Assembly: GCA_964431655.1 (NCBI GenBank)
Contig: CAYSKJ010000022.1
Coordinates: 1-28,639 of the forward strand
Reading direction: 5' to 3'
DNA length: 28,639 nt
DNA from: CAYMEV01 sp964431655 [NCBI: uncultured bacterium]
GTDB taxonomy: Bacteria; CAYMEV01
Shown here: positions 1-7,990 of the stretch, piece by piece
Layout: the number at the start of each line of letters is the position of its first letter
How positions within the stretch are numbered: the stretch's first letter is position 1
The notes under the pieces: generated by a model
Database searches by the model: none
Seen by the model: the letters and a program-made list of their open reading frames with translations, nothing else
Told to the model about the DNA's origin: nothing
Program-made: the position numbers and the translations under genes

Positions 1-233
1 TGTGCGATAAACCCGCCTTTTTCATATACTTGAAAAATACAGGGGGAGAAAACCTCATTTATCATAATGGATAATACCTCTGAACCCTCCCTGCCGTATT
101 CTGCAAGTTTTTCAGTAATATTGGTAAAACCTGATATATCGGCAAATAGAACTCCCGCTTTGAGATGGCCGTTGCGCAGACCCTCTTCATATCTCTCAGC
201 AATAAAATGAGGTATTAGCTTGTCAAATAACAT
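1..233 (-). CDS. N-terminus of a third cyclase-ATPase-TPR family protein (partial)
   Basis: Reading leftward from an ATG at 233, the frame stays open for 77 codons to the window edge, so only the N-terminus is present. It contains the class III nucleotide cyclase start motif ADISGFT, with a putative metal-binding Asp at residue 32. The following stretch EKLAEYGREGSEVLS matches the same positions of the two complete proteins at 1990-6252 and 22032-26174. The first residues (LIPHFIAER) also align with LIPRFIAGN and LVPGFIVQK in those proteins, which supports this start. It lies 80 bases downstream of the peptidase gene on the same strand. By homology it is probably the N-terminal half-site of a two-domain cyclase with ATPase and TPR regions, but everything beyond residue 77 is outside the window. 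Confidence 0.85.
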   Translation of the reverse strand, partial: MLFDKLIPHFIAERYEEGLRNGHLKAGVLFADISGFTNITEKLAEYGREGSEVLSIMINEVFSPCIFQVYEKGGFIA

Positions 234-313
234 AATATAGCCTGTCTATGCGGAAAAACTTCTAAGAATAGCTGATAAATTCTATATCTTTCAGGCTTTT
301 CTCCCTGGATCAT

Positions 314-1810
314 TTAATTTATGGCTATGTAGACAGGAATACTGAAACGCATTCTGGCGGTTAATGTTATTTCTGCCTCAATCATTTCCACATTCCTGTC
401 CTCCGGCTGAATGAACCGGATTTTACGTCCATTGCCTTCAGGTTTTATCTTAGCCGGTTTTTCCGGTGTTTCCCGGATATAAAACACATAGTTTATTTCC
501 GTAATATAATAGTTGAAATGCTCGGGGTATTCAACAGTGCATTCCCATATAACAGCATCGTTTTCCTGTATTGTTTCATAATGAGCCCTGATCTTATCCT
601 TTTCGATCCTTATTTTATCCTGAGCTTTCTGTGCAGGAACATATATTTCACGCTGTATCTCAACGGCTTTACCCTCCGTATCCTCGTATTTCGCCCTGAC
701 TAAGAGCGTTTGTTCAGGGTATGGGATTATCCTGGGAATATCAATGATACACCGGAAATTATTGCCGGGTTCTTCAGAGGAAATCCAATCCCCCTGCTCC
801 AGCTGATACTCTGCCTTCACAATATCGCTCATTTTATCACTCAGCAGTCTGAGCTCTAGACAGCGGTTCAGATTGTATGAAAGCAGTTCTGCCTTAATAA
901 AAGCATCCTGCTCAGGATAAAGCTCTTGCTGTATTACAAGCTCCATCTGTCTTTCATCCTCCTCCAGCTTATTAAAGATGCGCCTGAATTCACCGGATGT
1001 GGAGAGGTCATGGAACCGGACATGGGTATGGTGGTGGTGGAATTTTGCCCATCCTTCCCATCGGGCGCATGTCATTATGCTGTCCATTTCATGAAGAAGG
1101 TCATCCGTAATCTCATACATGCCTTCGGCCTGCCATTTTCTGAGCTGGTCCATAACTGCCTTTTTTACATGATAATCTACACCCACGGATTCCAATAGCA
1201 TATAATTAAAGGGCTTGACATGCATTTTAAAGAGCTGAAGAAAGAAATAGCTCTGGCGTTCCTTATCAAGCCTGTTAGCAGGCCCCATGCACTCGTATAC
1301 ATCTGCAGGCAGGCCTTCCTCATCAGTCTGGGTACTTGAGTAATGCTCGTCGCATGCCGAGTAGTCCGGGTCGGAGTAAAGCCCCTTCAGGCTGGTCAGA
1401 TAATACCCCAGGTCAATATTTACCCCTCCGTCATGAGATCCTCCGGGGTGCCTCCCTCTCGGCGGTTTGCCTTCCAGCCTGCTTACAGGGGTATCCCCGT
1501 ATTCTGTGGTCATGTCAAATATTGCCATGGGATAGGGGCAGGTCCCCATTTCCCTGGCAGTTTCAAAAGCGGTAAGGCGTATTACTGTTATGGGAAAGGA
1601 GCGCGCCCAGCGGAAATCCGGGGCACCATCGGCTCCTCCGGCCATATCCTCAGCCAGAACCGTAAATCCCTCTTTTTCAGACAGGGGCGCATAAAGATGG
1701 CGGAACTGGGCGGTTTTTCCTTCATGGTATCGGTCTACGCCATCATTGGCCTCAGCTAAAAATGCAAATAGAAACAATGTCAGAAAGACAAAAAATACCC
1801 TGGAATTCAT
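314..1810 (-). CDS. Exported LAS/M74-type zinc peptidase (MepA-like murein endopeptidase)
   Basis: A 498-residue protein with an N-terminal signal peptide (hydrophobic residues about 5-20, probable cleavage near AEA). It has the two signature motifs of LAS metallopeptidases such as MepA (family M74): GGSHDGGVNIDLG, giving zinc ligands His126 and Asp133, and a His-rich HHHHTHVRF motif, giving His261 and His263 next to an Arg. This predicts a periplasmic zinc enzyme cutting peptidoglycan cross-links. The family core ends near residue 265. The remaining 230 residues contain a helical stretch and then beta-rich sequence resembling Ig-like domains, which ordinary MepA lacks. An ATG two codons earlier (1816) directly abuts the AAGGAG ribosome site, so I chose 1810, which gives 6-base spacing. 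It sits between two cyclase-family genes on the same strand. The peptidase class is well supported; the exact substrate is inferred. Confidence 0.75.
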   Translation of the reverse strand: MNSRVFFVFLTLFLFAFLAEANDGVDRYHEGKTAQFRHLYAPLSEKEGFTVLAEDMAGGADGAPDFRWARSFPITVIRLTAFETAREMGTCPYPMAIFDMTTEYGDTPVSRLEGKPPRGRHPGGSHDGGVNIDLGYYLTSLKGLYSDPDYSACDEHYSSTQTDEEGLPADVYECMGPANRLDKERQSYFFLQLFKMHVKPFNYMLLESVGVDYHVKKAVMDQLRKWQAEGMYEITDDLLHEMDSIMTCARWEGWAKFHHHHTHVRFHDLSTSGEFRRIFNKLEEDERQMELVIQQELYPEQDAFIKAELLSYNLNRCLELRLLSDKMSDIVKAEYQLEQGDWISSEEPGNNFRCIIDIPRIIPYPEQTLLVRAKYEDTEGKAVEIQREIYVPAQKAQDKIRIEKDKIRAHYETIQENDAVIWECTVEYPEHFNYYITEINYVFYIRETPEKPAKIKPEGNGRKIRFIQPEDRNVEMIEAEITLTARMRFSIPVYIAIN

Positions 1811-1816
1811 ATACAT

Positions 1817-1822
1817 CTCCTT
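1817..1822 (-). promoter_or_regulatory. Ribosome binding site that decides the peptidase start
   Basis: AAGGAG on the minus strand lies 6 bases before the ATG at 1810 and 0 bases before the in-frame ATG at 1816. This spacing favours 1810 as the start. Confidence 0.7.
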
Positions 1823-1848
1823 ACTTCATATTTAATATATTTTATTTC

Positions 1849-1854
1849 ATTATA
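1849..1854 (-). promoter_or_regulatory. Possible -10 element for the peptidase gene
   Basis: A perfect TATAAT on the minus strand lies about 37 bases before the peptidase start, in the 179-base gap after the cyclase gene. The matching -35 region is poor, so this is a weak prediction. It would let the peptidase be transcribed independently of the upstream cyclase gene. Confidence 0.3.
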
Positions 1855-1989
1855 GTTGTTTGGGATAATCCATTGCTATGCTTAATAATTTGTCAAATAT
1901 ACCTCCCGCAGGAATAGCGGCAATAAACTTTCTGATTAAGGAAGCATTAAAGCACAGTTTGTTTAATGCCCAAAGCTGATAATCAGGTC

Positions 1990-4900
1990 TCATGTTTTTT
2001 CCAGTCTTTTTATCATAGTTCTGTAGACATATTTTCTTTCTCTGTCATAGAGATTTTTCAGTATATTGAGCGCTTTCTTTCTCAATTTCTCCTTTCTAAG
2101 GAGGCTGAACAAATCATAAAAGATAAAACCCTTCTTTTCATTATTTATTTTCTGAGCTTTTAAAACAGAAGATAGATCCTTTAGCATAAAAGCCTTCTTT
2201 TGAGCTGAATTTATCACAAAGCGCTGGATTGCAGAGGCCATTATAACATCTCTGCTATTTTCCTTTTCTGCAATAATAGAAGCCTCCTGGTTTAATCTTT
2301 CTGATTCTTCTATTAAGCCTTTTTTGAAAAGTATTTTTGATTTTATAATAAGGCAGTCTGCTAATAGCCCGTTTTCAATTTTTATATTCTTTAAGGCACT
2401 TATAGCTCTTTCAATATAATACAAAGCCTTTTTTCTGTTTTCATAAAAATAACAGCATTCTCCTGCCTTGGCATAGAGCATACCTGAAAAAAGACTGTCT
2501 CCCAGCTTATAAAAAATGTCAGCTGACTCGCTGAAATTAGACAGAGCCTTTCTGAATCTGCCAGTATTAAAGTAAATGTAGCCCATATTTCCAAGAGCAA
2601 GGGCTGATCCCCCGGGTTCACCCATTTTAACTGACATTTCTCTTTGAAGCCTGAAACACTCAAGGGCTCGTGAGAAAAGAGATAAATTCTGGTAAACATT
2701 ACCGATATTTCCTATAGCTCTTATTACTCCCCTTTCATCCCCTGTCTCTTCAGATATCCTTTTGTCTGTTTCCATAAACTTCAGGGCTTTATCATATTTT
2801 CCTTTGGTATTGTAAACATTACCTATATTTGCTGAAGAACTTGCAATACCCCTCTTATCACCGATCTCCTCAGAATAGGCCTTTGCCAGAATAAAGCATT
2901 CCAGGGCTTTATCATAATCCCCGAGGTAATTAAAGGCTATTCCCATATTATTTGTTGAGTCGGCAAATTGCTTCTTATTGCCTGTTTCCTTTGATATTTC
3001 CAGATCTGTTTCAAAGAATTCTATGGCTTTGTCATATAAGTTGAGATTCAGGTAGACCTTTCCTATATTCGCAGATGCAAAGCCTATTCCCTGCTTATAG
3101 CCAAGCCTTTCACAGATATCTTTATATTTATGCAGGTACTGGATGGCTTTATCGTGCTGATAGCGGTTCATATATATCACACCGATATTTGCCAGGGATA
3201 AGCCTGCACCCTTTTCATCGCCGACTGCCTGCATAACTTTACCGCATTTTTCAAAATATTGCTCAGCCATATCATAACTGCCCATATCAAAATACACATT
3301 CCCAATATTTCCCAAGGCGGTAGCAATGCCCTTTTTATAACCGATACCTTCCGATACAGTCTTTGATTTTTCTAAAAACCTTAGTGCCGAATCATACAGG
3401 TTTTTATGCTGCATGAGGGTACCATAAGCATTCAGGGATTCTGAGAGCAGTCTGCTGTCCTTTGATTTTTCTGATAATTCAATGCATTCCCTGTACAGAT
3501 TTTCCAGAGATTTCCGCTCACCCATAAGCTCCAGAATCTCACCGATTTTAAGTTTGATTTCCACTGCTTTAGTATTGTCCCTGATATATTTTAGCAGTTT
3601 GCCGTATGCGTCGACAGCCTTAGCATTCCTATAGACTGATTTAAGATAATCCCCGGATTTTTCCAGATAATATGAAGCTCTGTCGGCATCTTCTCCCTTC
3701 TCAAAATGGTAGGCCAGTTCGGTATAATATTCCTTTTTCAGGTTATCGCCGGAACCAAGCATATTTTCAATCACAAAACCGGCATATTTATGAAGGATTC
3801 TCAACCTTTCCGCAAGCTGCATATTGTAGGCTGTTTCATTAATAAGCGAATGCCTGAAGGTATATATTATCTTATCAAGGCTGTACCATATATTGCGTTT
3901 TTCCCCGTCGGAAAAATAATAGGACTTGTCCCGTGCAAGCATCCTGGAAATGGCCGTCTCATCAAAAATCATCCTGTCAATACCTTTAAAAGCCTTAGCC
4001 ATCTCACTTATTGCAGAAATCAGCCTGATAATAATTTCTTTGTTAATATCTCTGCCAAAAACCGATGCGATTTTTATAATTTCCCTTAGCTCTGCGGATA
4101 AGCGATCTATCCTGGCTACAAGAATCTGGCTTATGGAATCAGGGATTAGTGAAAGATCCTTGCTCAGCTGGTATTGCCCGCCTGAAATCTGTATAAAAGA
4201 GTTCTCCTTCAGGTATGAGCATAATTCTTCCATAAAAAAGGGATTCAGCAGTGTTCTGTCCTTTATCAGTTCAAAAAGCCCTTTCGAAGGATATTTACCT
4301 GTTAATTCCCGTATTTTTTCTTTTGCGGGATCATCAGCAATAAAATCAAGGTCAATAAAATTACAGCGTATATCCTCAGAAATGCCCAGGGCAGGTTTCT
4401 CTCCGGTATCACTGAGCCTGGAAGTGCATATTACCGCAATCGGATAGTCCTGTATATGCCTGCATAAATTTTGAATAAGCTCAACTGAATTTTCATCGAT
4501 CCATTGAATATCCTCCAGCTTTATAATAACTGGTTTTATGAGGCTTAAACCCTTGAAAAACTCCTTTACAGCAAAGATTGAGTTTTCATATCTCTGTTTT
4601 GCATCCAGCTGATCATAGATAGTCCCCTCAGTCCTGAGTGACATCATCCCCATCAAAAAGGGTCTTGTCCTTTTCAGTTCCTTCAAAGCAAGCCCGGAAT
4701 AAGGGGTCTGCAAGTCCTCAAGTCTACTCAGGAGCTCATCCATTACTATGCAGAATTTATATTCCCTGTCCTGAATACTTTCTCTGCTGTCCTGCCTGAA
4801 GTAGCGGTTTAAAAAATAAATTACCGGATTCCAGGCCTTTTTCATTACTCTGTCACAATAAAGAGAGCATACTATGGCTTTTTTCTCAATATTTTTAAGA

Positions 4901-6252
4901 GCTTCATACAGAAGCCTGGTTTTTCCTATGCCTGCATCACCGTGAATATATACCAGCCCTGCAAACCGGTCCTTAAAGACAGGAGCAATAGCCTGCCTGA
5001 TTGTTTTTACTTCCCTTTCTCTTCCATATAGCTTTCCTTGATAAGCAGGGTCAGCTGCCTTTTTTTTCCCCTTAAGCTGATAAACCTTAACAGCTCTTGT
5101 TTTACCTTTAAATCGGAATTCATCAATATAGTCAAAATCAAAAGCTTTCATGATATCATCTGCTATTTTCGCCGATACCCACACTTTCCCCCATTCTGCC
5201 TTCATTGCGATCCTCGCCGATTGATTGACTGAATCGCCTAGAACATCATAGGCTGATCTAAGTGAGTTTCCGATAATCCCAGCGAACAGCCTGCCGAAGG
5301 TAACACCGGCTCTGATACTGGACCCATATAAACTGTTAAGCTCATATATGCAGTTCACTGCGCGAAAAATATTATCCTCCCAGCCAAAAGGAATACCTAA
5401 GTTAATAAGTACAGTACCGCCTTTATCCCCGAAGCCTATACGGCTGAAATAACCTCCCCAGAGAGAAACAGTCTTCAGCAGGTTCTTTGAAAATTCATTA
5501 AGGCTTTCATGGCTGTCTTCAATATTTCTGAAAGATACAAATATGCTTACCACATCCCTTAATTCATCCAGCGGTCGATTTTCCAGAAGCTGAACAGGGA
5601 CAAAAAACTTCAGAATATCCGTTTTGATGGATTTATATGCAGTAGCCCTTTTGGGTTTTTCTCCGGCTGAGATCTCAATGAGTTTACTGAATTTTCCCTC
5701 AACTTTCTCTGTCTTTATAATATCCTTAAGCCTGCAGTACAGCTTTTCATCAAGTATTATATCCATGAAGCCGGAATGTTTTTCTGAGAGAGAACAGCCG
5801 TCGATACAGTCGCCTTTGAAATAGTAAGACATTTTATCGCCGCTGCCTACAATGCCCCATTCACATAAACCGTAGGACATGCCTATACTGGCTTTAATCT
5901 CATAACTGCCGAATCTTGTATCCCATTTTGGTTTTTCTATAAAATGCTTCTTTATTTCCCGGGCCGTATAAAGGGTGGATAAATCATCCCATGGAAATAA
6001 TGCAGTAAAACTATCCCCTGCAAACCCGGTAATAAACCCTTTCCTTTTATATACGGAATCTATGCAGGGCGTAAAGACCTCATTGATAAGCCTTGACAGA
6101 ATTTCTGCACCCTCCTGTCCGTAACTGGAGAGCTTTTCTGTAAGCCCTGTAAATCCAGATATATCGACAAACAAACTCCCGGCCTGGAAATTCCCGCTGA
6201 ATATTCCCCTTGCAAAATTCCCGGCAATAAATCTGGGAATCAGGTTATGCAT
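1990..6252 (-). CDS. Two-domain class III nucleotide cyclase with P-loop ATPase and TPR array (soluble adenylyl cyclase-like)
   Basis: A 1420-residue protein, predicted cytosolic. Residues about 25-175 form cyclase domain C1 with VDISGFT (Asp30) and FAGD (Asp80), the metal-binding aspartates. C1's last motif is degenerate (YYFKGDCIDGCSLSEKH). Residues about 230-395 form C2, which lacks the first Asp (SIFVSFRNI) but has GDKG (Lys277) and YDVLGDSVNQSAR (Asp336, Asn343, Arg347). The two domains should make one active site together, as in mammalian ADCY10. Walker A is GDAGIGKT (438-445) and Walker B is VIIKLED (ending Asp581). Residues about 860-1340 are TPR repeats of about 40 residues with recurring NIGNVY motifs. 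The likely product is cAMP, but substrate and signal are inferred. A GGAG lies 10 bases before the start. A paralogue with the same residue numbering is at 22032-26174. Confidence 0.88.
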   Translation of the reverse strand: MHNLIPRFIAGNFARGIFSGNFQAGSLFVDISGFTGLTEKLSSYGQEGAEILSRLINEVFTPCIDSVYKRKGFITGFAGDSFTALFPWDDLSTLYTAREIKKHFIEKPKWDTRFGSYEIKASIGMSYGLCEWGIVGSGDKMSYYFKGDCIDGCSLSEKHSGFMDIILDEKLYCRLKDIIKTEKVEGKFSKLIEISAGEKPKRATAYKSIKTDILKFFVPVQLLENRPLDELRDVVSIFVSFRNIEDSHESLNEFSKNLLKTVSLWGGYFSRIGFGDKGGTVLINLGIPFGWEDNIFRAVNCIYELNSLYGSSIRAGVTFGRLFAGIIGNSLRSAYDVLGDSVNQSARIAMKAEWGKVWVSAKIADDIMKAFDFDYIDEFRFKGKTRAVKVYQLKGKKKAADPAYQGKLYGREREVKTIRQAIAPVFKDRFAGLVYIHGDAGIGKTRLLYEALKNIEKKAIVCSLYCDRVMKKAWNPVIYFLNRYFRQDSRESIQDREYKFCIVMDELLSRLEDLQTPYSGLALKELKRTRPFLMGMMSLRTEGTIYDQLDAKQRYENSIFAVKEFFKGLSLIKPVIIKLEDIQWIDENSVELIQNLCRHIQDYPIAVICTSRLSDTGEKPALGISEDIRCNFIDLDFIADDPAKEKIRELTGKYPSKGLFELIKDRTLLNPFFMEELCSYLKENSFIQISGGQYQLSKDLSLIPDSISQILVARIDRLSAELREIIKIASVFGRDINKEIIIRLISAISEMAKAFKGIDRMIFDETAISRMLARDKSYYFSDGEKRNIWYSLDKIIYTFRHSLINETAYNMQLAERLRILHKYAGFVIENMLGSGDNLKKEYYTELAYHFEKGEDADRASYYLEKSGDYLKSVYRNAKAVDAYGKLLKYIRDNTKAVEIKLKIGEILELMGERKSLENLYRECIELSEKSKDSRLLSESLNAYGTLMQHKNLYDSALRFLEKSKTVSEGIGYKKGIATALGNIGNVYFDMGSYDMAEQYFEKCGKVMQAVGDEKGAGLSLANIGVIYMNRYQHDKAIQYLHKYKDICERLGYKQGIGFASANIGKVYLNLNLYDKAIEFFETDLEISKETGNKKQFADSTNNMGIAFNYLGDYDKALECFILAKAYSEEIGDKRGIASSSANIGNVYNTKGKYDKALKFMETDKRISEETGDERGVIRAIGNIGNVYQNLSLFSRALECFRLQREMSVKMGEPGGSALALGNMGYIYFNTGRFRKALSNFSESADIFYKLGDSLFSGMLYAKAGECCYFYENRKKALYYIERAISALKNIKIENGLLADCLIIKSKILFKKGLIEESERLNQEASIIAEKENSRDVIMASAIQRFVINSAQKKAFMLKDLSSVLKAQKINNEKKGFIFYDLFSLLRKEKLRKKALNILKNLYDRERKYVYRTMIKRLEKT

Positions 6253-6281
6253 AAGACTAAGACTCCATACTTTGATTCCTT

Positions 6282-6310
6282 AATATAGACTCAAATAATA
6301 TTTTTTGCAA
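6282..6310 (-). promoter_or_regulatory. Promoter candidate for the large cyclase gene
   Basis: On the minus strand, TTGCAA (6305-6310) and TATATT (6282-6287) are separated by exactly 17 bases. They lie 30-58 bases before the ATG at 6252. The spacer contains TTTGAGTC (6288-6295) directly against the -10. The same octamer appears in the divergent promoter. Confidence 0.5.
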
Positions 6311-6373
6311 AAATTAAAAATCTTATTGTATTATTCTAGGTTTACCGACAGCCCTTTTCTCGGTTTTTTTGGG

Positions 6374-6389
6374 AATTCATGCATGAATT
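6374..6389. promoter_or_regulatory. 16-base perfect palindrome, operator candidate
   Basis: AATTCATGCATGAATT is a perfect palindrome centred near the middle of the 233-base divergent region between the cyclase and DUF2130 genes. It overlaps neither predicted core promoter. It resembles a dimeric repressor or activator site, but no regulator is encoded next to it. Confidence 0.4.
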
Positions 6390-6424
6390 GCATTAATAAT
6401 GACCGCGGCAATGCTTATCTTTAT

Positions 6425-6453
6425 TTGACTTTGAGTCTCAAATCAGGTACTCT
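6425..6453 (+). promoter_or_regulatory. Promoter/operator candidate for the DUF2130 gene
   Basis: TTGACT (6425-6430) with a weak -10 TACTCT (6448-6453) at 17 bases. Overlapping the -35 and the spacer is a perfect odd palindrome, TTTGAG-T-CTCAAA (6430-6442). Its half TTTGAGTC also occurs, in the divergent direction, in the cyclase promoter spacer. The palindrome is directly seen; the promoter assignment is weaker. Confidence 0.4.
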
Positions 6454-6485
6454 TATACAAAAGCAAAACCAGGAGATGAGGAATT

Positions 6486-7889
6486 ATGTTTCTTACTAAA
6501 TGCCCGAAATGCGGCCATGAATTTGAAATTACACAGCAGCTCAGGCAGGATATGCAGAAGGATATTGAAAAGGAAATCAGGGAAAAAACTGAAGCTGAGA
6601 TAAACACGAAAAATCAGATTGTACTCCGGGACCTGAAAAACCAGATTGACGAGAAGGAAAACAGGCTGAAGGAAGCGGAAAATAAAGAACTGGAGCTGAA
6701 GAAAAGAGAAAGGGAAATCCTTGAAAAACACAGGAGGCTTGAAGAAAACTTTCAAATAAGGCTTGAAAGTGAAAGGTCAAAGATTGAAGAGACCATCAGG
6801 CAAAAAATGGCCGGCGAATTTGCAGATAAAGACCTTGAAAGGCAAAAGGAAGTAGAGAACCTTCAAAAAATGGTAGCATATGCCGAAAAGAATGCAAAAG
6901 AAAGCCTGATGGTAGAAATGCAGAACCTGAAAAACCAGATTGAAGAAAAGGATAGAAGAATAAAAGAGGCTTCCCTGAAAGAGCTGGAATTCCTGAAAAA
7001 GAAAAGGGAAATCGAACAGAAAGAGCAGGACCTCGAGCTGGAGATGCTTAAGAAACTGGACAGGGAGAAGGCCGAGATAGAAAGGGTTTTGATCAGGAAA
7101 ATTGATGAAGAGCACAGGCAGAAAAGCCTTGAGAAGGATAAAAAGATTCAGGACCTTACGAAAATGCTTGAGGAAGCCAAGAGAAAGGCCGAACAGGGCT
7201 CCATGCAGACCCAGGGTGAAGTACTGGAGCTTGATTTTGAAAAAGCACTGCAGGAGGGCTTTCCCAGGGATATCATAGAACCTGTGCCGAAGGGAATAAA
7301 AGGTGCCGATATTATACAGCGGGTTATTTCTGATGCAGGCAAACCGAGCGGTGTCATGCTATGGGAGGTAAAGTCCACAAAAACCTGGAGTGACAGCTGG
7401 ATAGATAAACTGAAGGTGGACCAGAGGACAATAAGAGCTGACATTGCCGTTATACTGACCCAGGCCATGCCCAGGGAGATGGAAGACTTCGGGCTGATCA
7501 GCAAGGTATGGGTGTGCAATGCTAAAAGTTCCCTCGGTCTGGCCATGGCTCTGAGAATGCATCTCATAGAGCTTAATTTCACCAGGAATGCCTCGGTGGG
7601 AAAAAACGAGAAGATGGAGGCTATATACCGGTACCTTTCCGGCAATGAATTCAGGCAGAAGGTGGAGGCCATAGTGGAGGCCTTCAGGAATATGCAGGAA
7701 CAGCTGGATAAGGAGAAGAGGGCAATGAATAAAATCTGGAAGGAAAGGGAAAAGCAGATTGAAAGAATAATGCTAAATACCGTGGGTATGTACGGGGATG
7801 TAAAGGGTATCATCGGGGCTTCCCTGCAGGACATCCCGGAGCTGGAACTTGACAGCCCCATGAAATCCCTGCCCCCCTCCGGTGAATGA
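6486..7889 (+). CDS. DUF2130 family protein: CxxC motif, long coiled coil, PD-(D/E)xK-like domain
   Basis: A 467-residue protein, predicted cytosolic. It begins with a half zinc-ribbon CPKCGHEF (Cys6, Cys9; no second CxxC pair is visible). Residues about 20-240 are a charged coiled coil. The C-terminal domain has a restriction-endonuclease-like motif: KGADIIQRV (Asp275) followed by LWEVKSTKTW (Glu294, Lys296). This arrangement fits the DUF2130 family, whose function I do not know to be established; a nuclease or DNA-linked role is inferred from the fold motif. The coiled coil is an internal duplication (residues about 47-142 and 145-240, offset 98), which makes the protein longer than I expect for the family. 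The start is set by GGAG/GAGG just before the ATG. It is divergent from the cyclase gene and 101 bases before the VWA gene. Confidence 0.82.
   Translation: MFLTKCPKCGHEFEITQQLRQDMQKDIEKEIREKTEAEINTKNQIVLRDLKNQIDEKENRLKEAENKELELKKREREILEKHRRLEENFQIRLESERSKIEETIRQKMAGEFADKDLERQKEVENLQKMVAYAEKNAKESLMVEMQNLKNQIEEKDRRIKEASLKELEFLKKKREIEQKEQDLELEMLKKLDREKAEIERVLIRKIDEEHRQKSLEKDKKIQDLTKMLEEAKRKAEQGSMQTQGEVLELDFEKALQEGFPRDIIEPVPKGIKGADIIQRVISDAGKPSGVMLWEVKSTKTWSDSWIDKLKVDQRTIRADIAVILTQAMPREMEDFGLISKVWVCNAKSSLGLAMALRMHLIELNFTRNASVGKNEKMEAIYRYLSGNEFRQKVEAIVEAFRNMQEQLDKEKRAMNKIWKEREKQIERIMLNTVGMYGDVKGIIGASLQDIPELELDSPMKSLPPSGE
6624..7205 (+). repeat. Internal in-frame tandem duplication in the coiled coil
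   Basis: Two units of about 290 bases lie 294 bases (98 codons) apart. At the protein level LKNQIDEKENRLKEA (from residue 50) matches LKNQIEEKDRRIKEA (from residue 148), and the unit ends correspond at residues 142 and 240. At the DNA level a 19-base stretch starting at 6631 is repeated exactly at 6925. The rest has diverged, so the duplication is old and under coding constraint. Confidence 0.7.
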
Positions 7890-7928
7890 ATCATCAGGCA
7901 AAAGGCTTAAAAAACAGATATCCATGTA

Positions 7929-7957
7929 TTGACATCACGGCTTCAGGCATATAAAAT
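7929..7957 (+). promoter_or_regulatory. Promoter candidate for the VWA gene
   Basis: A perfect TTGACA (7929-7934) is followed after 17 bases by TAAAAT (7952-7957), 33 bases before the ATG at 7991. This suggests that the VWA gene is transcribed separately from the DUF2130 gene 101 bases upstream. Confidence 0.5.
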
Positions 7958-7977
7958 ATTATATCATTGTTATATAA

Positions 7978-7983
7978 AAGGAG
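7978..7983 (+). promoter_or_regulatory. Ribosome binding site that decides the VWA protein start
   Basis: AAGGAG lies 7 bases before the ATG at 7991. An in-frame TTG at 7967 lies upstream of this site and close to the predicted transcription start, so 7991 is the likely start. Confidence 0.75.
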
Positions 7984-7990
7984 AAATTTT

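Noticed and set aside
2550-3500. Periodic DNA with about 120-base spacing, at first resembling a repeat array
   Set aside because: Explained by the 40-residue TPR repeats of the cyclase protein; units differ in sequence and have no spacers, so it is not CRISPR.
6344-6370. Terminator-like hairpin ACCGA...TCGGT followed by seven T
   Set aside because: The stem has only 5 pairs with an 11-base loop and lies upstream of the rightward promoter, where no plus-strand transcript is expected to end.
7148-7894. Long minus-strand open frame (248 codons) opposite the DUF2130 gene
   Set aside because: Ser-rich shadow of a strongly supported coding frame; no family motif and no ribosome site.
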